The notes: generated by a model from the letters alone, not told the origin. 50,424 nt of DNA from Anaerolineales bacterium (GCA_027023425.1 JALVVL010000015.1:1-50424), one strand, 5' to 3'; positions 40,464-50,205 are shown, counted from the stretch's first letter. A program made the numbers and translations.

Positions 40464-43262
40464 ATGTCTGAAAAGAACAGCGATCATGACACCACGCAAC
40501 TCGTTCGGGCTTTGCCGCCCGAAAAAGCACTGGGGCATTTGAAAACCTCACCGGAAGGGTTGAGCGAGGAGGAAGTTTCCCGCCGATTAGCCCACTATGG
40601 CCCAAATCGGCTTGCAACCCAGCCGCCGCCTTCGTTTTGGCAAAAACTCTGGGAGCAATTCAACAACTTCGTGGTTTGGCTTTTGATTGTGGCGGCGGTC
40701 ATCTCGGCGGCTTTGGGGGATTGGGTGGAAGCCGCGGCGATAATGGCTATCGTGCTGCTGAACGCAATTTTGGGGATAATTCAAGAATCGCGCGCCGAAG
40801 AGGCTTTGGCAAAGTTGCGCGAAATGGCCTCACCCGAGGCGCACGTGATCCGCAATGGCCGCCGTCAGGTCGTCCCCGCGCATGAACTTGTGCCCGGCGA
40901 CATTGTGCTGTTGGAAGCAGGCAACTACGTGCCCGCGGATGTGCGCTTGGTTGAATCGGTCAACCTGCGCATAGACGAAGCCGCGCTCACCGGCGAATCC
41001 AAGCCCGTGAGCAAAGACGCCGAAGTCATCATCACCGACGAAGTGCCGCTCGGCGACCAGAAAAACATGGCTTTCATGGGCACCTTGATAACTTACGGCC
41101 GCGGCAAGGGCGTGGTGGTCGCAACTGGTATGCGCACCCAACTCGGCATGATCGCCAAAATGCTCCAATCGGTTGAGACCGAGCCAACGCCGCTTCAGCG
41201 CCGTTTAGACCAACTCGGGCGCACCTTGGGCTGGGCGGCGCTCAGCGTGTGCGGCTTGGTGTTTGTAGTCGGTTGGCTGCGCGGTTTCAACCCGCTGGAT
41301 ATGTTTTTGATTGCCGTGAGTTTGGCGATTGCCGCTGTACCCGAAGGCTTGCCCGCGGTGGTTACGATTAGCCTTGCGCTCGGTATGCGCGAAATGGTCA
41401 AGCGCCACGCCCTCATCCGCCGCTTGGCCTCGGTGGAAACCTTGGGTTCAACCACCGTGATTTGCTCCGACAAAACCGGCACCCTGACGCAAAACCAAAT
41501 GACCGCCACCCATCTTTGGGTTGGCGGTCGGATGTTTGAAATAACCGGCAGTGGCTACGACCCCGTAGGCGAGTTTTTGCTTGACGGCAAGCCGGTTTCG
41601 CTCCACGACCATCCCGCGGCGCTCACCGCGCTTTGGATTGCGGCGCTGAACAACGACGCCGTGCTGGAGCGGTCGGGCGCGGCCGATATGCGGCAGACTT
41701 TCCGCGTGGTCGGCGACCCAACCGAGGGCGCGCTCATCGTCGCCGCCGCCAAAGCAGGCGCTTTCAAAGAAATGCTGGAGGAGCAATACCCGCGCGTCGC
41801 CGAAATTCCGTTTGACCCCGAGCGCAAACGCATGGTCACCATCCACGCCATCCGCGAACCCCACCCTGAGGACGCCTCGCCGTTTGAGGATGAGCACATT
41901 TCAGGCTATGTGGTGACCGTGAAAGGCGCGCCTGATGTTGTGCTGGGCTTGTGCACGCGCTATCAGGGAATCGGTGATGAAAGCGTGCCGCTGGACGATG
42001 AAATGCGCGCCGCCATCCTGCGCGCCAACGACGAAATGACCTCGCAGGCTTTGCGGGTGCTGGCGCTTGCTTACAAAGTCTCGCCCGAAATGCCCCCACT
42101 CAACCGCCCCGAGGAAGTAGAGAGCGACTTGGTTTTTGTGGGCTTGATAGGGATGATAGACCCGCCGCGGCCGGAGGTGATTCCGGCGCTTCAGAAGGCG
42201 CGGCGCGCTGGCATCCGCACGGTGATGATAACCGGCGACTACCCCAACACGGCGCGCGCCATCGCCGAAAAAATTGGCTTGCTCCGCCCCGGTCACAAAG
42301 TCATCACCGGCACGCGCCTTGACAAACTCTCACAAGAGGAATGGGTGCAGGTGGTGGAAGAAGCGGATGTGTTTGCGCGCGTCTCGCCGCACCACAAACT
42401 GCGCCTTGTGGAAGCGTTGCAAGAAAACGGCGAAGTGGTAGCCATGACCGGCGACGGCGTGAACGATGCCCCCGCAATCAAAAAAGCCGACATTGGCATT
42501 GCAATGGGCATCACCGGCACCGACGTTGCCAAAGAAACCGCCGACATGGTGCTCACCGACGACAACTACGCCAGCATTGTCGCCGCGATTGAGCAGGGGC
42601 GCATCATTTACAGCAACATCCGCAAATTTGTTTACTACCTGCTTTCGTGCAACCTCGCCGAAATTGCAGTGATTTTCTTGGCAACCCTCGCCGGTCTGCC
42701 TTCGCCGTTGACCGCCATACAACTGCTGTGGCTGAACCTGATAACCGACGGCGCGCCCGCGCTCGCCCTCGGCGTAGAAAAAGGCGACCCCGACATCATG
42801 GAACGCCCGCCGCGCCCGCCCGATGAGCCAATCATCAACAAGCCCATGCGCCTTGGAATTGCCATGCAAACCATCGCTATCACCACCGTAACTTTGGTTG
42901 CCTACGCTGTGGGCTTGCATGTGCACCCCAACCACCCCGAACTGGCGGAAACTATGGCGTTCGCCACCTTGTCATTCTCGGAGTTGCTCAGGGCGTTCAC
43001 CGCCCGCTCCGAGCGCTACCCGCTCTTCAAAATCGGCGTGTTCAGCAACAAATTTATGAACTTGGCGTTCCTGAGTTCGGCGCTCCTTCTGCTGTTGGTG
43101 ATTTACGTGAAACCACTTCAGCCGATTTTTGACACCAATGCCCTGCATTTGGCGCAATGGAAATGGGTAGCCCCGCTGTTGATCATCCCAGCCGCGATAG
43201 CAGAACTTACCAAAATGTACCTCCGCTGGCGCGAGCGCCGAACAGGCGAAATGCATTCGTAA
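40464..43262 (+). CDS. P2-type cation-transporting ATPase (Ca2+-ATPase-like)
   Basis: A 932-residue membrane pump, with the domains in the usual order: N-terminal cation-ATPase domain, actuator with TGES (176-179), M4 with PEGLP (293-297), phosphorylation site DKTGTLT (336-342), nucleotide-binding domain with KGAPDVV, hinge TGDGVNDAPAIKKADIGIAMG, and the C-terminal membrane domain with NLITDGAPALALGVE. PEGLP and NLITDG fit SERCA/PMR1-type Ca2+ pumps better than Na+/K+ pumps. It would expel Ca2+ (or Mn2+) from the cytoplasm. GGAGAAGCCTGC precedes the ATG. Nothing nearby suggests regulation. Confidence 0.9.
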   Translation: MSEKNSDHDTTQLVRALPPEKALGHLKTSPEGLSEEEVSRRLAHYGPNRLATQPPPSFWQKLWEQFNNFVVWLLIVAAVISAALGDWVEAAAIMAIVLLNAILGIIQESRAEEALAKLREMASPEAHVIRNGRRQVVPAHELVPGDIVLLEAGNYVPADVRLVESVNLRIDEAALTGESKPVSKDAEVIITDEVPLGDQKNMAFMGTLITYGRGKGVVVATGMRTQLGMIAKMLQSVETEPTPLQRRLDQLGRTLGWAALSVCGLVFVVGWLRGFNPLDMFLIAVSLAIAAVPEGLPAVVTISLALGMREMVKRHALIRRLASVETLGSTTVICSDKTGTLTQNQMTATHLWVGGRMFEITGSGYDPVGEFLLDGKPVSLHDHPAALTALWIAALNNDAVLERSGAADMRQTFRVVGDPTEGALIVAAAKAGAFKEMLEEQYPRVAEIPFDPERKRMVTIHAIREPHPEDASPFEDEHISGYVVTVKGAPDVVLGLCTRYQGIGDESVPLDDEMRAAILRANDEMTSQALRVLALAYKVSPEMPPLNRPEEVESDLVFVGLIGMIDPPRPEVIPALQKARRAGIRTVMITGDYPNTARAIAEKIGLLRPGHKVITGTRLDKLSQEEWVQVVEEADVFARVSPHHKLRLVEALQENGEVVAMTGDGVNDAPAIKKADIGIAMGITGTDVAKETADMVLTDDNYASIVAAIEQGRIIYSNIRKFVYYLLSCNLAEIAVIFLATLAGLPSPLTAIQLLWLNLITDGAPALALGVEKGDPDIMERPPRPPDEPIINKPMRLGIAMQTIAITTVTLVAYAVGLHVHPNHPELAETMAFATLSFSELLRAFTARSERYPLFKIGVFSNKFMNLAFLSSALLLLLVIYVKPLQPIFDTNALHLAQWKWVAPLLIIPAAIAELTKMYLRWRERRTGEMHS

Positions 43263-43270
43263 CAAAATAA

Positions 43271-43409
43271 CAGGAGTTACGCAGTTCCCCTGCTTTGTGT
43301 CGCCGCGAATCGGTCTCCCACACCACCGTCTTGGGGATGGCTTCGCCGCCTACGGCGGCTCGCCATGACATGAAAGCAAGCGCTTCTACGAGCAACTGCG
43401 TAAGTCCTG
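43271..43409. mobile_element. ~139-bp inverted-repeat element, copy 2 (inverted relative to copy 1)
   Basis: The ends CAGGAGTTACGCAGTT and AACTGCGTAAGTCCTG are inverted repeats. The interior matches the reverse complement of 12791-12927 through most of its length. The outermost base pair differs from copy 1 but is paired in both (T-A there, C-G here). It directly abuts the tRNA-Gln terminator. Confidence 0.75.
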
Positions 43410-43410
43410 A

Positions 43411-43443
43411 AAATAAAAAAACGCCGCCATAAAGGCGGCGTTT
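43411..43443 (-). terminator. Intrinsic terminator of tRNA-Gln
   Basis: A 10-bp stem AAACGCCGCC/GGCGGCGTTT (43419-43428 with 43434-43443), loop ATAAA, followed on the minus strand by TTTTTTATTT. Confidence 0.85.
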
Positions 43444-43446
43444 CTG

Positions 43447-43518
43447 CTGGGGGCGGAGGACTCGAACCTCCACATACGGATCCAGAGTCCGCTGTCCTGC
43501 CGATTAGACGAGCCCCCA
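43447..43518 (-). tRNA. tRNA-Gln (anticodon CTG)
   Basis: A complete 72-nt cloverleaf on the minus strand: acceptor TGGGGGC/GCCCCCA, D arm with TAATCGGCAGGAC, anticodon arm GCGGA-CTCTGGA-TCCGT with CTG in the loop, and T arm GTGGAGG-TTCGAGT-CCTCC. Discriminator G73 and the weak first pair U1-A72 are glutamine identity marks. CCA is not encoded (GCA follows). A promoter at 43530 and a terminator at 43411 frame it. Confidence 0.95.
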
Positions 43519-43529
43519 ACGCAGGGCAA

Positions 43530-43558
43530 ATTGTACCACGCCGGAAGGTGGAAGTCCA
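43530..43558 (-). promoter_or_regulatory. Promoter of tRNA-Gln
   Basis: On the minus strand TGGACT (43553-43558), 17 bp, then TGG-TACAAT (-10 at 43530-43535). The -10 lies 12 bp before the tRNA 5' end, leaving a minimal leader. Confidence 0.65.
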
Positions 43559-43592
43559 GAGCGATGAAATGAAGGTCACGAAGCCGGTAAAT

Positions 43593-43621
43593 TTGACGCC
43601 TGCGCACCTTTTTGATACAAT
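43593..43621 (+). promoter_or_regulatory. Promoter of rplI
   Basis: TTGACG (43593-43598), exactly 17 bp, TGA-TACAAT (-10 at 43616-43621). Leader of about 68 nt before the rplI ATG. Divergent from the tRNA promoter. Confidence 0.75.
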
Positions 43622-43695
43622 CGCCCCGCTTTGGCGTTGTACCCTTCGCCAAAGCCCGCAGCCGCGGATCTCACTTACAGAAAGGGCTTGATGCT

Positions 43696-44289
43696 ATGAA
43701 GGTGCTATTGCTCAAAGACGTTTACAAACTTGGTCGCGCAGGCGAGGTAAAAAAAGTAGCCAACGGCTATGCGCGCAACTACCTCATCCCGCGCGGGCTT
43801 GCTGTGCTCGCCACACCTTCCGCTTTGAAAATGGCCGAGCGCATCAAAAAGCAGGCCGTCCGCCAGCGCAAGGAACTCAACGACCAATTCAGCGCCCTTG
43901 CCGAGCGGCTTGAGGGCATGGTGATTTACTTCGCCGTCAAAGCCAGCGAGCAGGGCAAACTTTACGGCTCGGTCAACGCCCAGCGCATTGCCGAGAAACT
44001 CACGGAGGAACTGGGAGAGGAAATCAGCAAACATCAGGTTGACACCCAGCCTCTCCGCATGTTGGGCGAATACGAGGTCCCCATCCGGCTGACGATGGAT
44101 TTGAACCCCACCATCAAGGTAGTGATTTATCGCGAAGGCGAAACCCCGCCCGGGGGGGTTGATGGCCCTGAAGGGCCTTCTAAGCCCGAACCGGAGCCGG
44201 AGCCCGAGCCCGAGCCTGCCTCAGCGGAGCCCGAAACAGAAGCCGAAGCGGCCTCACAACCCGAAGCCGAAACCGAAGAGGCTGAGTAA
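43696..44289 (+). CDS. rplI: Ribosomal protein L9 with acidic C-terminal tail
   Basis: A 197-residue protein. MKVLLLKDVYKLGRAGEVKKVANGYARNYLIP is the diagnostic L9 N-terminus, then the long helix to about residue 80 and the C-terminal domain (to ~150: LYGSVNAQRIAEKL, LRMLGEYEVPIRL). The last ~45 residues are an added tail of Pro-Glu repeats and Glu/Ala, which normal L9 (about 150 residues) lacks; such tails occur in some L9s but their role is unclear. The start is the second ATG (MKVLL). A strong promoter lies upstream and a terminator downstream, so it is probably monocistronic. Confidence 0.95.
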   Translation: MKVLLLKDVYKLGRAGEVKKVANGYARNYLIPRGLAVLATPSALKMAERIKKQAVRQRKELNDQFSALAERLEGMVIYFAVKASEQGKLYGSVNAQRIAEKLTEELGEEISKHQVDTQPLRMLGEYEVPIRLTMDLNPTIKVVIYREGETPPGGVDGPEGPSKPEPEPEPEPEPASAEPETEAEAASQPEAETEEAE

Positions 44290-44309
44290 AACCCGCTACC
44301 GCTTCACCT

Positions 44310-44339
44310 ACAGCCTGAGCACGCCTCAGGCTGTTTTTC
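44310..44339 (+). terminator. Intrinsic terminator after rplI
   Basis: Perfect 10-bp stem ACAGCCTGAG/CTCAGGCTGT (44310-44319 with 44325-44334), loop CACGC, followed by TTTTTCT. It ends 8 bp before the next ATG. Confidence 0.85.
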
Positions 44340-44346
44340 TACCCCC

Positions 44347-45633
44347 ATGTCTCCGGCATTAGGCAATGAACTGCGAAAAGCGCGCGTGCGCCGCGGCTTG
44401 ACGATTGAGCAGGCGGCGCAGGCTTCGCGCATCAAACCCCACTACATCCGCGCTTTGGAGGAGGAAGAGTGGGATATCTTCCCCTCCGAGGCGCAGCGGC
44501 GGGGATTGTTGCGCGCCTACGCGGCGTTTTTGGGGCTTGACCTCACCACGAGCACAGCCGAAATCCCCGCGCCGCCGCCCGAAGCCCCATCCCAAACTGA
44601 AAAGGGCGAAGCCGCCGCGCCGCCCGTTCCCCCAAGCGATGATACAGGCGCGCAAAGCGCTGCCCCCGCCTACGAACAAGCGTCGCCAGATCGGCCAATT
44701 TTGGCCGAAATTGGTGCAACTCTGCGCGCACAGCGCGAACGGCTCGGCATCAGCCTTGAAGCCGCCGAGAAGCACACGTTTATCCGCCGCAAGAACTTGG
44801 AAGCGCTGGAGGCAGGCAGGCTTGAAGACCTGCCATCGCCCGTACAGGCGCGGGGGATGCTTTTGCACTACGCGCGCTTCCTCCAACTTGACGCCGACGA
44901 AATCCTGCTGCGCTTTGCCGAAGCGCTACAAAGCCGCCTTCAGCGCCAAGCGCCGAGGGGAAAGAGCATCCAAACCATCCGCCCGACTTTGCCGTGGCTG
45001 CGGAAGGTGCGGGATTTTTTCGGCGCGCGCTTCTGGATTGCCACAACGGTCTTGTTTGCACTGGCGCTGGTTGCTGTTGGGGGATGGGTTGTGTTGCAGA
45101 CAACGCGCTCTCAAGCGCCCCAGCCCACCCCACCCAATGTGGCGGCAATTTTGTTTGCCACGCCCACCGCAACGCCCACAAGCCCACCACCCACAGGCAC
45201 GCCCACGCCGCCTTCCGCGGGCACCGGCGGAGAAGGCAACGCGGCGGCCCCGACTCCCACCCCGCCCGAAAGCACCGCACCCGTGCAGGTTTACATTGTG
45301 GTCCAGCACCGCGCTTGGGTACGCATCATTGCTGACGGCGAGCAGGCTTTTCAGGGCATTGTCATCCCCGGCTCAACCTACACCTTCAAGGCTCAAAGCC
45401 GCCTTGAACTGCTTACCGGCGATGGCTCGGCGCTTCAAGTTTTCTACAACCAACAAAATTTGGGGGTAATCGGCCGCTTTGGACAAGTGGTTGATCGCGT
45501 GTTTACGCCCGAAGGCGTTCAGACCCCAACCCCAACCGTGACACCCACACCCACAATTACACCAACCCCCACAATCACCGCAACGCCGACTATCACCCCC
45601 ACCTTCACACCCACAGCACAGCCGTTGCCGTAG
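44347..45633 (+). CDS. RodZ-like protein with duplicated N-terminal HTH
   Basis: A 428-residue membrane protein. Two RodZ-type HTH domains are in tandem: ~4-65 (LGNELRKARVRRGLTIEQAA, HYIRALEEEEWDIFPSEAQ) and ~120-190 (LRAQRERLGISLEAAEKHTF, LEALEAGRLEDLPSPVQARG), each with the RGxLxxYAxFLxLD ending. A membrane helix follows at about 235-255, then a Thr/Pro linker and a DUF4115-like beta domain (~310-395, IVVQHRAWVRIIADGEQAFQG). The chain ends in a TPTPT tail. RodZ links MreB to the wall-elongation machinery, but Chloroflexota cell shapes vary, so the role is tentative. No ribosome site; the ATG sits just past a terminator. Confidence 0.82.
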   Translation: MSPALGNELRKARVRRGLTIEQAAQASRIKPHYIRALEEEEWDIFPSEAQRRGLLRAYAAFLGLDLTTSTAEIPAPPPEAPSQTEKGEAAAPPVPPSDDTGAQSAAPAYEQASPDRPILAEIGATLRAQRERLGISLEAAEKHTFIRRKNLEALEAGRLEDLPSPVQARGMLLHYARFLQLDADEILLRFAEALQSRLQRQAPRGKSIQTIRPTLPWLRKVRDFFGARFWIATTVLFALALVAVGGWVVLQTTRSQAPQPTPPNVAAILFATPTATPTSPPPTGTPTPPSAGTGGEGNAAAPTPTPPESTAPVQVYIVVQHRAWVRIIADGEQAFQGIVIPGSTYTFKAQSRLELLTGDGSALQVFYNQQNLGVIGRFGQVVDRVFTPEGVQTPTPTVTPTPTITPTPTITATPTITPTFTPTAQPLP

Positions 45634-46175
45634 GTCGTTACGGCGTTCGTCGTTACGTCGTTTGTCGTTGCGTCGTTTGGTGTCTTCCAATGATTCCACA
45701 GATTTGCTCCGATTGAAGGAGAAAACCACAGAGGGCACAGAAAATTACAGAGGACACAGAAAGAGAGGGATTGAGGTACTGAGGGATTGGGGCGTTGAGT
45801 CGTTAGGTCGTTGAGTTGTGGGTAGAACGGGAAAACACAGAAAACCACAGAAGACACAGAAATTTACAGAGAACACAGAAAAATCTGTGCTAATCTGTGT
45901 AATCTGTGGTTTGTTTTATCCTTGGCGTCCTTTGCGTTCCTTGGCGCCCTTGGCGCTATTATCCACCGATTGGCACAGATTTACACCGATTGGTTGTCTG
46001 AAACCACAGATTCCGCAGATTCCGCAGAAAAAAATCTGTGCTAATCTGTGTAATCTGTGGTTTTTTCTTTTTTCTTTGCGTTCTTTGCGTTTCTTGGCGC
46101 CCTTGGCGTCCCTTCTTTGCGCTCTCTGCGTCTTTGCTTCCTCTGCGCCTTTGCGTTTCCCTTGGCAGCCTTGGC
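45634..46175. repeat. Large mixed repeat tract
   Basis: In order: heptamer/octamer words GTCGTTAC/GTCGTTTG (45634-45680), CACAGATT-type words, an octamer block GAGGGATTGAGGTACT (near 45765-45790) nearly complementary to 31890-31935, GTCGTTAGGTCGTTGAG, then two rounds of CACAGATT words with facing complements and TTGGCGTCC/TTTGCGTTC units. It is the longest such tract here (over 500 bp). No gene found. Confidence 0.85.
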
Positions 46176-46221
46176 GTTAACGCCTCAGGGCATTGAGCAA
46201 AGGCTACGCCAAAGCCTGTTA

Positions 46222-46230
46222 TGCTATACT
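46222..46230 (+). promoter_or_regulatory. Extended -10 promoter before methylmalonyl-CoA mutase
   Basis: TGC-TATACT (-10 at 46225-46230), 57 bp before the ATG at 46287, without a clear -35 box. It matches the TGCTATAAT style of other promoters here. Confidence 0.5.
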
Positions 46231-46286
46231 TTTTACCAGAAACACTAACTTCCCTTCCACTCCCTCAAAAAAACCAGGAGGGCACA

Positions 46287-47972
<1,686 letters not shown>

Positions 47973-48057
47973 GGGATGCCCGGCCCTAAATCGCTAATCC
48001 TAAATCGCTAATCCTAAATCGCCCTCTGTGCCAATCTGCGAAATCTGCGGTTTTTCT
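47973..48057. repeat. CTAATCCTAAATCG tandem words and CACAGATT-type remnant
   Basis: Tandem words TAAATCGCTAATCC begin about 10 bp after the mutase stop, followed by CTCTGTGCCAATCTGCGAAA, a relic of the CACAGATT family. Confidence 0.7.
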
Positions 48058-48074
48058 CCCTTGCTGACAAAATC

Positions 48075-48803
48075 ATGGCGACGCTCAATGTACTGATCAC
48101 CGGCGCAGCGCGGCGGGTGGGCAAAATGCTGGCCGAAGCCGTGGCCGAAGTGGGCGGCAACGTGGCCCTGCACTACGGCCGCTCGCGCGAGGCCGCGGAA
48201 CAAACCGCGGCGGCTTTGCGCGCCCGCGGCGCAACCGTGGCGCTGCTGCAGGCCGACTTGAACGACCCCGCAGAAGCCACAGCGCTGGTGGAACAGGCGT
48301 GGCAAGCCTTGGGCGGCCTGAACGCTTTGGTCAACAGCGCGGCCATCTTTGAAAACCTCTCGTGGGAAACCACCGACCTCCCCGCGTGGGAACGCCACCT
48401 GCGCATCAACCTGACCGCGCCGTTCCTGCTCTCGCAAGCCTTCGCGCGGCGCCTGCTGGCCGAGCCCGAGGCCGAGGGGCGCATTGTCAACATTCTGGAT
48501 TGGCGCGCCCTGCGCCCCGGCGCCGACCACTTGCCTTACACCATCAGCAAAGCCGGGCTGGCCGCGCTCACCCAGGCCCTCGCGGTGGCTTTCGCCCCCC
48601 GCATCACGGTGAACGGCATCGCTTTGGGCGCGGTGCTGCCGCCTTCCGACGGCCAGCCCGCCCCCAAAGTGCTACACGCCACGCCCATCGGCCGCTGGGC
48701 GCAGCCCGAAGAAGTCGGCGCGACGCTGCGCTTCCTGCTCACCGGCCCGGCCTACATCACCGGCGAAATCATCCACCTGGACGGCGGGCGGCACCTCGCC
48801 TGA
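48075..48803 (+). CDS. Short-chain dehydrogenase/reductase (pteridine reductase-like)
   Basis: A 242-residue NAD(P)-dependent oxidoreductase. The cofactor loop is TGAARRVGK (TGxxxRxG as in pteridine reductases, not the TGxxxGxG of classical SDRs). Then HYGRSREAAEQ with Arg favouring NADPH, NSAAIFE, and the catalytic YTISK (Tyr-x3-Lys). The C-terminal GEIIHLDGGRHLA is typical. The Ser of the SDR triad is replaced by Asp in NILDWRA, as in pteridine-reductase-like proteins. Substrate could be a pterin or folate. A terminator follows at 48822. Confidence 0.82.
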   Translation: MATLNVLITGAARRVGKMLAEAVAEVGGNVALHYGRSREAAEQTAAALRARGATVALLQADLNDPAEATALVEQAWQALGGLNALVNSAAIFENLSWETTDLPAWERHLRINLTAPFLLSQAFARRLLAEPEAEGRIVNILDWRALRPGADHLPYTISKAGLAALTQALAVAFAPRITVNGIALGAVLPPSDGQPAPKVLHATPIGRWAQPEEVGATLRFLLTGPAYITGEIIHLDGGRHLA

Positions 48804-48821
48804 AATCACAACCCAAATCAC

Positions 48822-48862
48822 AAAACTCCGAGCGGCATTTTCGCCGCTCGGAGTTTTATTTG
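48822..48862 (+). terminator. Intrinsic terminator after the SDR gene
   Basis: A 15-bp perfect stem, 48822-48836 with 48843-48857, loop ATTTTC, with a TTTTATTT end. It can work in either direction. Confidence 0.8.
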
Positions 48863-48993
48863 CCTAACTCCGGCCAAACAAGCGGCTAAGGCATTATCAA
48901 ACAAGATTTTAGGTAGTCCGGAAAGCGTTATCCATCCTGCTTGTTGAGAAGGGCAAAAATCGGCCAACGATGAAAGTAACGTTGTGTTGCCTG

Positions 48994-49125
48994 AACGCCC
49001 TCACTTATCCCCCGCCGCCTCGCTCATGCTCGGCGGCTGCCCCCTTCTCTCTCCCACTGGGAGAGAGAAGGGGGCGCGGTGCTGAGGCTTTGCCGAAGCA
49101 CCCGCGGGGGAAGAGTGAGGGCGTT
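48994..49125. repeat. Cloverleaf-type intergenic repeat, copy 5
   Basis: Outer stem AACGCCCTCAC/GTGAGGGCGTT. Hairpins GCCGCC/GGCGGC (49014-49019 with 49032-49037), an 18-bp central one (49039-49056 with 49058-49075), and GCGGTGCT with AGCACCCGC (49076-49083 with 49097-49105). All stems are intact although the sequences differ from the other copies. Confidence 0.88.
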
Positions 49126-49171
49126 GTCATAGCGAGAATGGTGAGCACTTTATGGTGAACTCAATAGGGCA

Positions 49172-49241
49172 AGATCTCACCCATCCCCCGCTGAGCCTCG
49201 CTGGTGCTCGGCTCATCTGCCCCCTTCCCCCCTTAGTAAGG
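49172..49241. repeat. Cloverleaf-type repeat, copy 6, half element in reverse orientation
   Basis: Matches the reverse complement of 60-127: it has one outer arm (CCATCCCCCGCTGAGCC), the small hairpin GAGCC..GGCTC, and one arm and tip of the central hairpin (CCCCCTTCCCCCCTTAGTAAGG). It stops exactly at the hairpin tip, where another element's end begins. Confidence 0.75.
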
Positions 49242-49267
49242 TTCAGGGATAGATGTCCGCCTTTGAA
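49242..49267. mobile_element. Remnant end of the 263-bp MITE-like element
   Basis: These 26 bases, reverse complemented, match the left end of the element at 1408-1670 in 20 of 26 positions, including the palindromic TTCA...TGAA edges and GGCGGACA. They follow directly on the broken hairpin of a cloverleaf repeat and lie 2 bp from the stop of the next gene. Confidence 0.5.
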
Positions 49268-49269
49268 GG

Positions 49270-50205
49270 CTAAGGCGTTGGTGTCGGCGGGCGGTATGGC
49301 GTGCGCGTTGGGCTGGGCGTGAAAGTGGGCGTTATCGTGGGCGTAAGGGTGGGAGTGCCTACCGCTGCCCCTGTGGGCTGGGCGGCATTCGGCGGGGTGG
49401 CGCTCATGCCAGCAGTTGAAGCAGGGGTTGGCGTTGAGGGTTCGCCCACCACTTTGAAAGTGCCGCTAACCTTCCACTGCTCTCCGACAAAAATATCAAC
49501 CCGATAAGTCCCCGGCTTCCATTCCTCAGGCGGCGGATCCCAGTCGGTAAAGCCAAAACCGCCCGTGCCGCCATCCCACGGCTTGGTTTCCCAATGCACC
49601 AATTGGCCGTTGCGAAACCACAACGCCGTCCACTGCACCCCATCCTTCATCTTGTCGTAACTGAACATGGCATAAAGATGTCCAACCGGATTGTGAAAAA
49701 CCGTGCCGGGGTGGAGCGGCTTGTAGTGCTTGATGTCCAATCCTTGCGTAAAAACTAAAGGACTAAAAGTGGCATCGGGGTTTGGGGTGACGGTGGCCTT
49801 GAACTTAGCCAAAATCACCAGCGGGACGTAAGGCGTTGAGGTGGGCGTGGGGGTGTAAGTTTCGGAAAGCGTGGGGGTGATGGTGGGGGTAAGCGTGATC
49901 GTAGGGGTAAGCGTAATCGTTGGCGTAGGTGTGATAGTAGGCGTGAGAGAGGGCGTAGGCGAGGGGGCGTAGAAATGGTAAACTAACGGCTCGGTGTAGC
50001 CGTGGAGGAAGAAAGCCAGCGCCACCAAGCCCAAAGAAGCAAAGAGCAACCGCCAGCCCTGCACCAATTTGCGCTGCCGCAGACGGAAAAACGGCAATGT
50101 GCGCGCCTTGCGGAATGAACGCACCGCCAGCACCGCGGCCACAACGGCCGCCGCAACGGCCAGCCACATTGCCAAAACTACCGTGGTGTGGATGTCCAGT
50201 TTCAT
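49270..50205 (-). CDS. Membrane-anchored protein with Thr-Pro repeats
   Basis: A 311-residue protein I do not recognise. Two membrane helices (about 8-28 and 50-68) are followed by a Thr-Pro-rich stalk with repeated TPTIT units (about 80-125), a beta-rich domain (about 130-255, HYKPLHPGTVFHNPVGHLYA, FRNGQLVHWETKPWDGG, WKPGTYRVDIFVGEQWKVSG) and a second Thr-Pro tail at the C-terminus. The domain has the look of a small immunoglobulin-like fold. Thr-Pro regions of this kind are common in Chloroflexota surface proteins and may be glycosylated. I start at the ATG preceded by AAGTGAGAG; a TTG at 50241 is an alternative. Its end lies 2 bp from repeat debris. Confidence 0.65.
   Translation of the reverse strand: MKLDIHTTVVLAMWLAVAAAVVAAVLAVRSFRKARTLPFFRLRQRKLVQGWRLLFASLGLVALAFFLHGYTEPLVYHFYAPSPTPSLTPTITPTPTITLTPTITLTPTITPTLSETYTPTPTSTPYVPLVILAKFKATVTPNPDATFSPLVFTQGLDIKHYKPLHPGTVFHNPVGHLYAMFSYDKMKDGVQWTALWFRNGQLVHWETKPWDGGTGGFGFTDWDPPPEEWKPGTYRVDIFVGEQWKVSGTFKVVGEPSTPTPASTAGMSATPPNAAQPTGAAVGTPTLTPTITPTFTPSPTRTPYRPPTPTP

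Noticed and set aside
45634-46175. A CRISPR array
   Set aside because: The repeats are short words of 7-9 nt with variation, there is no regular 25-37-nt repeat plus unique spacer pattern, and no cas genes are in the window.
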